NCBI GenBank assembly: GCA_041485845.1
Contig: JBGPKH010000138.1
Location: 1-16,504, forward strand
Length of the DNA stretch: 16,504 nucleotides
Reading direction: 5' to 3'
Source of the DNA: OMOG01 sp041485845
GTDB lineage: Bacteria > Acidobacteriota > Terriglobia > Bryobacterales > Bryobacteraceae
This document shows positions 1 to 6,718 of the stretch, piece by piece. Under the pieces are notes generated by a model. The model saw only the letters and a program-made list of their open reading frames with translations. It was not told the origin of the DNA and made no database searches. How positions within the stretch are numbered: the first letter of the stretch is position 1; each line of letters begins with the position of its first letter. The position numbers and the translations under genes are program-made.

Positions 1-1
1 A

Positions 2-670
2 ACGAAACCGTCGCTGGCCGAAGGGATCAACGGAGGCTGGCTCGTGGCGGTTGTGGCCACGCAGTCCGTATCCAACCTGAGCGGATTGCTCGCGCGCCAT
101 CTTGACGCGCAGAAGGAACTGGTGCTGTTCGTCTCGCTTTCTCTGTGGTTGTGCGGGGCTATGCTCTACATCTGGATAATCTCGATCATTTTCTACCGCT
201 ACCTGTTCTTCAAACTCGCCCCGTCCGACCTGACGCCGCCCTACTGGGTGAACATGGGCGCGATGGCGATTTCCACGCTGGCGGGGACCACCCTGATCGC
301 GAATGCGGGCGAGTGGCAGTTTCTGGCGCAGTTGCGCCCCTTCCTCGCCGGATTCACCGTGCTGTTTTGGGCCACGGCGACCTGGTGGATTCCGATGCTG
401 CTGATTCTGGGCTGCTGGCGGCATCTCTATAAGAGATTCAAGATTGCGTACGACCCGCTTTACTGGGGAGCGGTGTTCCCGCTTGGCATGTACGTGGCCT
501 GCACATTTCAGCTTGCCAGGGTGACTGAGCTGCGTGTGCTGGCTCTCATACCCCGGTACTTCATCTACGTCGCCCTGGCAGCCTGGACCTTGACGTTTAG
601 CGGCTTGCTCCGCTCGATGTATAGCGGTATGCGCAAGGGAAAGGAGGCGCCGTGCGCAGCCGGATCCTGA
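2..670 (+). CDS. TehA/SLAC1-family transporter, C-terminal part (5' truncated by window edge)
   Basis: The reading frame is open from base 2 to the TGA at 668-670, so this is the last ~222 residues of a longer protein; a GTG at 44 is inside the gene and is not its start. The first visible residues (GINGGWLVAVVATQSV) resemble the conserved core of the tellurite-resistance/C4-dicarboxylate transporter family, whose members are usually about 330-360 residues. Several hydrophobic membrane segments are visible, separated by short basic loops, as expected for a SLAC1/TehA fold that moves anions or dicarboxylates across the inner membrane. The substrate cannot be read from sequence. The last 19 bases overlap actA, so the two genes are probably cotranscribed, which is a reason to suspect a link with the respiratory operon. 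Family assignment is fairly good; function is inferred. Confidence 0.7.
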   Translation, partial: TKPSLAEGINGGWLVAVVATQSVSNLSGLLARHLDAQKELVLFVSLSLWLCGAMLYIWIISIIFYRYLFFKLAPSDLTPPYWVNMGAMAISTLAGTTLIANAGEWQFLAQLRPFLAGFTVLFWATATWWIPMLLILGCWRHLYKRFKIAYDPLYWGAVFPLGMYVACTFQLARVTELRVLALIPRYFIYVALAAWTLTFSGLLRSMYSGMRKGKEAPCAAGS

Positions 671-1272
671 CGATCGTCCTGGCGGTCGGACTGACGTTCA
701 GCCTGGTTCTGCTCGCCTCCCGGCTCACCGCATTTCACCTGCCGGGCAATCACCAGGGATATGAGCCAGTGCAGCCGATCGCGTACTCGCACCGCCTGCA
801 CGCGGGGGAGTTGCAGATCCAGTGCCAGTATTGCCATTTCGGCGCGGATAAGAGCCGGCACGCGGGCGTCCCGCCGGCCAGCGTGTGCATGAACTGTCAC
901 AAGTTCGTTACGGCGCCGTTGGGCGCCTTGCGGGCCGAAGATGAGCTGGCGGAAAAAGAGAAGCGCGCTCCCCGGCCGGTTGTCTCGGCGGAACTGCGCA
1001 AGCTCTATGATGCCATCGATCGTGCGCAGCCCATCGCCTGGACCCGCATCCACTCGCTACCCGATTTCGCGTACTTCGATCATCGGCCGCACGTGAACGC
1101 CGGTGTTGCCTGCCAGCAGTGCCACGGACCGGTGGAAAGCATGGAGCGTGTGCGCCAGGCCTCCGACCTCAGCATGGGCTGGTGCGTGAACTGCCATCGC
1201 GATAGCAGCCGCACCGGGGTCGCGGGACGGCCCGTGAGCCCGTCCATCAACTGCTCGACGTGTCACTTCTAG
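652..1272 (+). CDS. actA: ActA, pentaheme cytochrome c subunit of alternative complex III
   Basis: A 206-residue exported protein with an N-terminal hydrophobic anchor at about residues 5-27 and five CxxCH haem-binding motifs beginning at C58, C79, C154, C178 and C201, the last one at the very C terminus. Five haems, this size and the position directly before an actB-type gene identify ActA, the periplasmic pentaheme subunit that receives electrons from the iron-sulfur subunit and passes them toward the terminal acceptor. The GTG start at 652 has a strong ribosome binding site, AAGGAGG at 641-647, and lies inside the end of the upstream transporter gene (19-base overlap). ActB begins 8 bases after its stop codon. 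Family assignment is secure from motif count and operon context. Confidence 0.95.
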   Translation: MRSRILTIVLAVGLTFSLVLLASRLTAFHLPGNHQGYEPVQPIAYSHRLHAGELQIQCQYCHFGADKSRHAGVPPASVCMNCHKFVTAPLGALRAEDELAEKEKRAPRPVVSAELRKLYDAIDRAQPIAWTRIHSLPDFAYFDHRPHVNAGVACQQCHGPVESMERVRQASDLSMGWCVNCHRDSSRTGVAGRPVSPSINCSTCHF

Positions 1273-1280
1273 AGGGAACT

Positions 1281-4244
1281 ATGGAGACGCAATACTGGCG
1301 CAGTTTGGCGGAACGGGAGAATCCCTCGGAACTGGCGAGGGCCGCGGAAGCCGAGTTCTCTGAGAACCCGCTGCAGCAGATCGAGCCCGGCTCTTCGCGG
1401 AGGGGCTTCCTCAAGGCAGCCGGGTTCGCTTTCGCCGGAGCCGCCCTCACCGGCTGTTCCCGCGCGCCCGTCGAGAAGGCGATGCCGTACCTCGTCCAGC
1501 CGGAAAACACCGTAGCGGGCCGGGCCCAATACTATGCCTCGACCTGCGGCGCCTGCCCGGCGGGATGCGGCTTGCTGGCGAAGGTGAGGGACGGCCGCCC
1601 GATCAAGCTGGAAGGCAACCCCGACCAGGCGATCTCCGGCGGCGCCACATGCGCGGTGGGTCAGGCTTCCATTCTCGGCCTGTACGACAGCCTCCGCTTG
1701 AAACAACCACTCGCCGGAGGCAAACCGTCCACATGGGCGGAAGTGGATCGGGAGATCCTTGCGCGGCTTCGAGCGGATGGGGCCGTCCGGTATCTGAGCG
1801 GGACCATCACCAGTCCCACAAAGCAGGCGGCGATCGACCGCTTCCTGGGCCAGTTCCGCAACGCGCGGCACGTCATGTACGACGCACTCTCGGCCTCGGC
1901 GATTCTCGACGCGCACCAGCAGACACACGGCGCGCGCGTTCTGCCGCACTACCGGTTCGACAAAGCCGGCGCGATCGCGAGCTTCGACGCCGATTTCCTC
2001 GGCACGTGGATTTCGCCGGTTGAGTTTGCGCGGGATTATTCGGCTCGGCGGCGGCCTCCGGAGATGTCGTGGCACGCGCAGTTCGAAGGGCGGATGTCGC
2101 TCACCGGCAGCAAGGCGGACCGCCGCGTGCGGACCGCGCCGGACGAAATCCGAGAGCGCCTGGCGCAGTTGGCGATCCGGATCGCAAAGTTGAGTGGGGC
2201 AGACGATCGGTTCTTGTCGTCTGCCAGCGCTCGAGGTTGGCAGACCACAAACGACGATGGTCTGCCCCACGTGGCTGAACGGCTCTGGGAGGCCCGCGGC
2301 CGGAGCCTGGTGGTTTGCGGCGCGAATGCGGTTCACACCCAGGTGCTGGTGAATTACATCAACCACTTGCTCGGCAACTACGGCGCAACGCTCGACGTCG
2401 AGCACCCGTCCCGCCAGCGCCAGGGGGACGACCGCGCCCTCGCCAATCTGCTCGATGAGATCAAGACGGGCCGGGTGGCCGCGCTGTTCATCGACGGCGT
2501 CAACCCGGTCGCGGAGTTGCCGGAGGCGCCCGGTTTCGATCACGTGGGGCTGGTGGTCAGTTTTGCCGGCTCGCTCGATGAGTCCGCGGAACGTGCGCAC
2601 TATGTGTGCCCCGACCACCACTTTTTGGAGAGTTGGGCCGGCGCGGAACCGGTGGCCGGGCTGATCAGCCTGACACAACCGGTGATTCGGCCGCTGGGCG
2701 CGACACGCGCGGTGGTCGAAACATTGGCGGCATGGACCGGCCAGCCGGTGAATGCGTACGACCTGCTGCGACAGAGGTATCCAGCCCAGTGGGATCGCGC
2801 GGTGGAGGCGGGGTATGTGGCAATGGAAGCCCCACGCGCGCCGGTGAAGCCATTCAGCATGGCGCCGGTGGAATTGGCGCTCGCCGCTACTTCTCCCGAA
2901 CCCGCGGCCGGTTACACTCTGGCGCTCTATCCATCGGTCGCCATGCTCGAAGGGCGGCAAGCCTACAACCCGTGGTTGCACGAGCTTCCGGATCCGATCA
3001 CGAAGGTCACCTGGGACAACTACGCGTCGGTCTCGCCGGCCGCGGCGACATCGCTGGGCGTGAGCGATGGCGACGTGGTGCGCATCGAAGCGGGCGCTGC
3101 CGTCGAACTGCCGGTGGTGGTGCAACCAGGCCAGCACGATCGCGTGATCGCGGTGGCGCTGGGCTATGGACGCAAGGCTTCCGAGCGCTTCGCTAACCTG
3201 GGGCCGCGCTGGATCGATCATCGCCCGAGCGTGAATGACCAGGGCCGCGTCGGCGAAAACGCAGCGCCGCTGCTGGCATTCGAGCAAGGTTCGCTGCGCT
3301 ACGATCGCGCCGGCATTCGAATCGCGAAAACCGGTCGGCGCATCGAGCTGGCGCTCACGCAAACCCACCACACGCTTACGGTCCCGCAGCAATTGGGCGG
3401 CGAGGTTCGCCCCATCGTCCAGGAGACCACGACTGCGGAACTCGGCAAGCCGCCCGAACCATCCGAGCAACGCGAAGAGCTGTGGCCCGAAGACCATCCT
3501 TACAAGGGCCACCGCTGGGGCATGGCGGTGGACCTGAACGCGTGCACCGGCTGCTCCGCGTGCGTGGTTGCCTGCCAGGTGGAAAACAATACGCCGGTGG
3601 TAGGCAAAGACGAGGTTCGGCGCCGCCGCGAGATGCACTGGATCCGCATCGACCGCTACTATTCGGGACCATCCGAAAACGTCGAGGTGGCGCACCAGCC
3701 CATGATGTGCCAGCAATGCGACCATGCCCCGTGCGAAACGGTGTGCCCCACGCTGGCCACCGTCCACAGCGACGAAGGTCTCAATCAACAGATTTACAAC
3801 CGGTGTGTTGGCACGCGGTATTGCGCCAACAACTGCCCGTACAAGACGCGGCGCTTCAACTGGTTCAACTACCCGCGCGAAGACCGGCTGGCAAACCTGG
3901 TGCTGAATCCCGATGTTACCGTGCGCACGCGCGGCGTGATGGAGAAGTGCACCTTCTGCGTGCAGAGGATTCAGGAGGCGAAGATCGAGGCGAAGGTCCT
4001 GGGCACGCCCGTGAAAGATGGCGATATCCGGACGGCCTGCGAGCAGGCCTGCCCCGCCGGCGCCATTGTCTTCGGCGATCTCAACGACCCGAACAGCCGT
4101 GTGGCGCGGCTGGCGCGCGACGCGCGGCAATATCGCGTGCTCGAAGATCTCAACGTGGGGCCCGCGGTGCGCTACCTGAAGATCGTGCGCGACGGCGGAC
4201 AGGCCGGGAGGCCTGTCCCACAGGGAGACAAGAAGAATGGCTGA
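1281..4244 (+). CDS. actB: ActB, iron-sulfur / molybdopterin-oxidoreductase-like subunit of alternative complex III
   Basis: A 987-residue protein from the ATG at 1281, which begins METQYWRSLAE like other ActB proteins and has AGAGGGA just upstream; a GTG at 1260 inside actA would add seven residues and is less likely. A canonical twin-arginine signal (SRRGFLK, arginines 40-41) is followed by a lipobox LTGC ending at C59, so it is probably exported folded and lipid-anchored. The N-terminal half resembles molybdopterin oxidoreductases and keeps four cysteines (C89, C92, C96, C124). The C-terminal domain is ferredoxin-like with four cysteine groups for iron-sulfur clusters: C755/758/761/765, C810/813/818/822, C842/848/852 and C890/893 with C920/924. 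It relays electrons from quinol to ActA. Residues 305-330 are encoded by a palindromic repeat, and the C-terminal tail from residue 973 by another. It overlaps actC by 8 bases. Confidence 0.95.
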   Translation: METQYWRSLAERENPSELARAAEAEFSENPLQQIEPGSSRRGFLKAAGFAFAGAALTGCSRAPVEKAMPYLVQPENTVAGRAQYYASTCGACPAGCGLLAKVRDGRPIKLEGNPDQAISGGATCAVGQASILGLYDSLRLKQPLAGGKPSTWAEVDREILARLRADGAVRYLSGTITSPTKQAAIDRFLGQFRNARHVMYDALSASAILDAHQQTHGARVLPHYRFDKAGAIASFDADFLGTWISPVEFARDYSARRRPPEMSWHAQFEGRMSLTGSKADRRVRTAPDEIRERLAQLAIRIAKLSGADDRFLSSASARGWQTTNDDGLPHVAERLWEARGRSLVVCGANAVHTQVLVNYINHLLGNYGATLDVEHPSRQRQGDDRALANLLDEIKTGRVAALFIDGVNPVAELPEAPGFDHVGLVVSFAGSLDESAERAHYVCPDHHFLESWAGAEPVAGLISLTQPVIRPLGATRAVVETLAAWTGQPVNAYDLLRQRYPAQWDRAVEAGYVAMEAPRAPVKPFSMAPVELALAATSPEPAAGYTLALYPSVAMLEGRQAYNPWLHELPDPITKVTWDNYASVSPAAATSLGVSDGDVVRIEAGAAVELPVVVQPGQHDRVIAVALGYGRKASERFANLGPRWIDHRPSVNDQGRVGENAAPLLAFEQGSLRYDRAGIRIAKTGRRIELALTQTHHTLTVPQQLGGEVRPIVQETTTAELGKPPEPSEQREELWPEDHPYKGHRWGMAVDLNACTGCSACVVACQVENNTPVVGKDEVRRRREMHWIRIDRYYSGPSENVEVAHQPMMCQQCDHAPCETVCPTLATVHSDEGLNQQIYNRCVGTRYCANNCPYKTRRFNWFNYPREDRLANLVLNPDVTVRTRGVMEKCTFCVQRIQEAKIEAKVLGTPVKDGDIRTACEQACPAGAIVFGDLNDPNSRVARLARDARQYRVLEDLNVGPAVRYLKIVRDGGQAGRPVPQGDKKNG
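2194..2270 (+). repeat. 77-bp double-hairpin REP-like element inside actB
   Basis: The stretch opens with GTGGGGCAGA (2194-2203) and closes with its exact reverse complement TCTGCCCCAC (2261-2270). Between these ends are two further stem-loops: GGCAGACGA (2198-2206) pairs with TCGTCTGCC (2217-2225) over a 10-base loop, and GGCAGACCA (2239-2247) pairs with TGGTCTGCC (2258-2266), also over 10 bases. The 13-base connector contains AGCGCT. This paired-palindrome layout is like the doublet REP elements of other bacteria. It is read in frame as ActB residues 305-330, in the variable linker of the N-terminal domain, with no stop codon. Its GTGGG-CAG end resembles the end of the 25-bp palindromes at the actB and actC 3' ends. 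Confidence 0.85.
4197..4221 (+). repeat. 25-bp palindromic repeat, copy 1 (3' end of actB)
   Basis: GGACAGGCC (4197-4205) and GGCCTGTCC (4210-4218) form a perfect 9-bp stem around GGGA, followed by CAC. The whole 25 bases are the exact reverse complement of 5593-5617. The element is translated as GQAGRPVP near the ActB C terminus (residues 973-980), and it ends one base before the purine-rich AGGGAGACAAG (4222-4232) that serves as ribosome binding region for actC at 4237. In the mRNA this would be a stable hairpin beside the start of the next gene. Confidence 0.9.
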
Positions 4245-5634
4245 AGTCTGTTCGCCGCTTCGCATACCGCTGATTGCCGGCCACAAAAAAGCGGCCACCG
4301 TGACCGAGGACGTGTGCCGTCCCATGCTGCGGCCGCCTTCCGGGTTGTGGTGGGCCGGCTTCACCTTGGCGTTCTCCTTGATGCTGCTGGGCGTGGCGGC
4401 GGTGAGCTACCAGATCGCCACCGGGGTGGGGACCTGGGGGCTGAATACCACGGTTGGCTGGGCATTCGACATCACGAATTTTGTCTTCTGGGTGGGGATT
4501 GGCCACGCCGGCACTCTGATCTCCGCGATTCTCTTTCTGTTCCGGCAGAAGTGGCGGACGTCGGTGAACCGGTCGGCCGAAGCCATGACGCTGTTCGCCG
4601 TGATGTGCGCCGGCATTTTCCCGGTGATCCACACCGGCCGCCCCTGGCTGGCCTACTGGCTGTTCCCGTATCCCAATTTCCGCGGTCCTTTGTGGATCAA
4701 CTTCCGCTCGCCGCTGGCCTGGGACTGCTTCGCCATTTCCACTTACTTCCTGATTTCGGCGACGTTCTGGTACGTCGGCCTGATTCCGGACCTCGCCACC
4801 ATCAGGGACCGGCTGGCAGGCGAAAGCGCCCGCCCCACCTTGCGTCAACGCCTGTTCGCCGTCTTCAGCCTGGGCTGGAGCGGCTCCTATCGCGTGTGGC
4901 ACCACTACGAAGTGCTCTACCTGCTGCTGGCGGGGCTGGCGACACCGCTGGTGATTTCGGTACACACGATTGTGAGCTGGGACTTTGCCACCGCCGTCAT
5001 TCCGGGATGGCACGCCACAATCTTTCCGCCGTACTTTGTCGCGGGCGCGATCTTCTCGGGCATCGGGATGGTGCTGACGCTGATGATCGTGGCCCGCAAG
5101 GTAATGAATCTCGAAGACTACATCACGCTTCGTCACGTGGATGCGATGTGCAAGCTGTTGCTGCTCACCAGCAGCATCGTGGCGCTGGCCTACGGCACGG
5201 AGTTTTTCACGGCTTTCTACAGCGGCAATCCCTACGAACAGTTCGTTTTCCGCAACCGCGCCCTGGGTCCCTTCGCCTGGGCCTATTGGATCATGGTGAG
5301 CTGCAACGTTCTGGCGCCGCAATTGCTGTGGTTCCGCGGCGTGCGCCGCCGCATCGGAATCGTTTTCGCGCTCAGCCTGCTGATCAATGTCGGCATGTGG
5401 TTCGAGCGCTTCGTCATCATCGTCACTTCACTGCACCGGGATTTTCTGCCGTCCAGTTGGGCCTCGTACCGGCCCACCATCGTCGAAGTGAGCACGCTCG
5501 CGGGAAGCTTCGGACTGTTCTTCACCTGCTTCCTGATCTTCTGCCGGATTCTCCCGGTGATCGCGATGGGAGAGGTGAAGGCGGTGCTGCACGTGGGACA
5601 GGCCTCCCGGCCTGTCCAGGAGACAACCGTATGA
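4237..5634 (+). CDS. actC: ActC, NrfD-type quinol-binding membrane subunit of alternative complex III
   Basis: A 465-residue, very hydrophobic protein with about ten membrane segments (for example around residues 36-60, 76-102, 116-132, 163-184, 225-245 and 262-288), the profile of the NrfD/PsrC family and of ActC length. Histidine and acidic residues in and near the first helices (H90, D78, H132) are the kind used for quinol binding and proton handling in this family, although I assign no specific role. ActC is thought to oxidise quinol and pass electrons to the ActB clusters. It starts at ATG 4237 inside the end of actB (8-base overlap) with AGGGAG upstream, and ends in an ATGA overlap with actD. 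The last residues (GQASRPV, 454-460) come from a palindromic repeat and are probably not functional protein. Confidence 0.95.
   Translation: MAEVCSPLRIPLIAGHKKAATVTEDVCRPMLRPPSGLWWAGFTLAFSLMLLGVAAVSYQIATGVGTWGLNTTVGWAFDITNFVFWVGIGHAGTLISAILFLFRQKWRTSVNRSAEAMTLFAVMCAGIFPVIHTGRPWLAYWLFPYPNFRGPLWINFRSPLAWDCFAISTYFLISATFWYVGLIPDLATIRDRLAGESARPTLRQRLFAVFSLGWSGSYRVWHHYEVLYLLLAGLATPLVISVHTIVSWDFATAVIPGWHATIFPPYFVAGAIFSGIGMVLTLMIVARKVMNLEDYITLRHVDAMCKLLLLTSSIVALAYGTEFFTAFYSGNPYEQFVFRNRALGPFAWAYWIMVSCNVLAPQLLWFRGVRRRIGIVFALSLLINVGMWFERFVIIVTSLHRDFLPSSWASYRPTIVEVSTLAGSFGLFFTCFLIFCRILPVIAMGEVKAVLHVGQASRPVQETTV
5593..5617 (-). repeat. 25-bp palindromic repeat, copy 2 (3' end of actC), opposite orientation
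   Basis: On the plus strand GGACAGGCC (5596-5604) and GGCCTGTCC (5609-5617) flank TCCC, with GTG in front; the 25 bases equal the reverse complement of copy 1 (4197-4221) with no mismatch. Because the element is palindromic and lies in the same codon phase, it again encodes GQAxRPV, now at the ActC C terminus. It is followed at once by AGGAGACAAC, whose AGGAG (5618-5622) is the actD ribosome binding site. The strand is given relative to copy 1. Confidence 0.9.
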
Positions 5635-6161
5635 ATCGGCGCGTTCTCATCGGCATCTTCGATAACGAAGATGCCATCCTCGACGTCACCGATGCCGCAC
5701 GCCGCCGCGGCTTGAAGATCGTAGACGTGTTTGCGCCTTACGCCGTGCATGGCCTGGACAGGGCCATGGGCCTCCAGCGCTCGAAACTGCCATGGGTCTG
5801 CTTCCTGTTGGGGCTTACCGGCGCGGCTTTCAAAGTCTGGTTCGAGTACTGGACCACCGCATCGGACTGGCCCATCAACGTCGGCGGGAAGCCGTGGAAC
5901 TCGCTGCCCGCATTCGTTCCCATCACCTTTGAAGTGATGGTATTGTTTGCCGGGATCAGCACGGTTCTCGCGTTTTTCGGCATGAGCCGCCTCTGGCCGG
6001 GCCGGAAACCGATGCTTCTGGACGCTCGCGTTACCAACGACCGGTTTGCCCTGGTCCTTGAAGAAGACAACGCCGCCTTTGACGTTGAGGAGGTTGAGCG
6101 GTTTCTCCGGGACCACCATGCGCTCAGGGTAGAAGAGCGCGAGCAGGAGGCAGCGCGGTGA
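5631..6161 (+). CDS. actD: ActD, DUF3341 membrane subunit of alternative complex III
   Basis: A 176-residue protein with an N-terminal cytoplasmic region (MNRRVLIGIFDNEDAILDVT), two hydrophobic segments at about residues 53-72 and 100-120, and an acidic C-terminal region. The phrases FAPYAVHGLDRAMGLQRSKL and NVGGKPWNSLPAFVPITFE are typical of ActD/DUF3341. It is a structural membrane subunit without cofactors. The start at 5631 forms an ATGA overlap with the actC stop and has AGGAG at 5618-5622; a longer open frame in the same phase runs back to 4314, but that upstream part is the shadow of actC. Its stop overlaps the GTG start of actE by four bases. Assignment is secure by motifs and gene order. 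Confidence 0.94.
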   Translation: MNRRVLIGIFDNEDAILDVTDAARRRGLKIVDVFAPYAVHGLDRAMGLQRSKLPWVCFLLGLTGAAFKVWFEYWTTASDWPINVGGKPWNSLPAFVPITFEVMVLFAGISTVLAFFGMSRLWPGRKPMLLDARVTNDRFALVLEEDNAAFDVEEVERFLRDHHALRVEEREQEAAR

Positions 6162-6718
6162 AGCTCAACCTGTTTCTGCTGACGGCCCTGGCCGCTTCGG
6201 TCGCCGCATATCTCGGAATCAGCGACAATCCTACGCACCGCAACTTTGAGGCGATGCCGGAGATGGTGCGCTCCATCGCCTACAAATCTTTCTCAGCGAA
6301 CCCGAACTTCGGCGACGGCAAGACCCTGCAAGCACCGCCCGAAGGAACCATCGCGCGTGGCGTGCATCCGCTGCACTACGCCGCCACGCCCGAAGAGGCG
6401 GTCCGGGCGGGTCGCGATTTGAGCGCGCCGCCAAGCCCGGCCGCCGCGTTGGAGCGCGGGGCGCGGGTCTACCAGATCTATTGCCAACCTTGTCACGGCG
6501 GAGCGGGCAAAGGCGACGGACCGGTGGCCATGCGCGGCTTTCCGCCCCCGCCCTCCTTATTGGCGGAACACGCGATGCATCTCGCCGGCGGACAAATGTT
6601 TCACATCGTCACGTACGGACAAAAGAATATGCCATCGTACGCGGCGCAGGTTCCACCCGAAGACCGATGGCGCGCGATCGCCTACGTCCGCTCGCTTCAG
6701 GGAGGCACGCAGCCATGA
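6158..6718 (+). CDS. actE: ActE, monoheme cytochrome c subunit of alternative complex III
   Basis: A 186-residue exported protein with a hydrophobic N terminus (residues about 4-20), the ActE-type phrases NFEAMPEMVRSIAY and EGTIARG, and a single haem motif C109-Q-P-C112-H113. M158 in KNMPSY is the likely sixth haem ligand. The GTG start at 6158 overlaps the actD stop and is preceded by AGGAGG (6145-6150). The only cysteines are the two haem cysteines, so there is no lipobox, although ActE proteins elsewhere are often lipoproteins; here the N-terminal segment may act as an uncleaved anchor. It lies between actD and actF as in other act operons and is expected to carry electrons on the periplasmic side. 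Confidence 0.94.
   Translation: MKLNLFLLTALAASVAAYLGISDNPTHRNFEAMPEMVRSIAYKSFSANPNFGDGKTLQAPPEGTIARGVHPLHYAATPEEAVRAGRDLSAPPSPAAALERGARVYQIYCQPCHGGAGKGDGPVAMRGFPPPPSLLAEHAMHLAGGQMFHIVTYGQKNMPSYAAQVPPEDRWRAIAYVRSLQGGTQP

Noticed and set aside
1260..1280. Earlier GTG start for actB inside actA
   Set aside because: The ATG at 1281 has a better ribosome binding site and gives the usual ActB N terminus.
1269..4364. A 1031-codon open frame on the minus strand opposite actB
   Set aside because: It mirrors actB, has a composition typical of an antisense shadow in high-GC DNA (many His, Arg and Ala), no recognisable domain, and it runs against the operon.
4314..5630. Upstream part of a 615-codon plus-strand frame that ends with actD
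   Set aside because: This part is out of phase with actC and has a shadow composition; only the last 176 codons, from 5631, are the real ActD.
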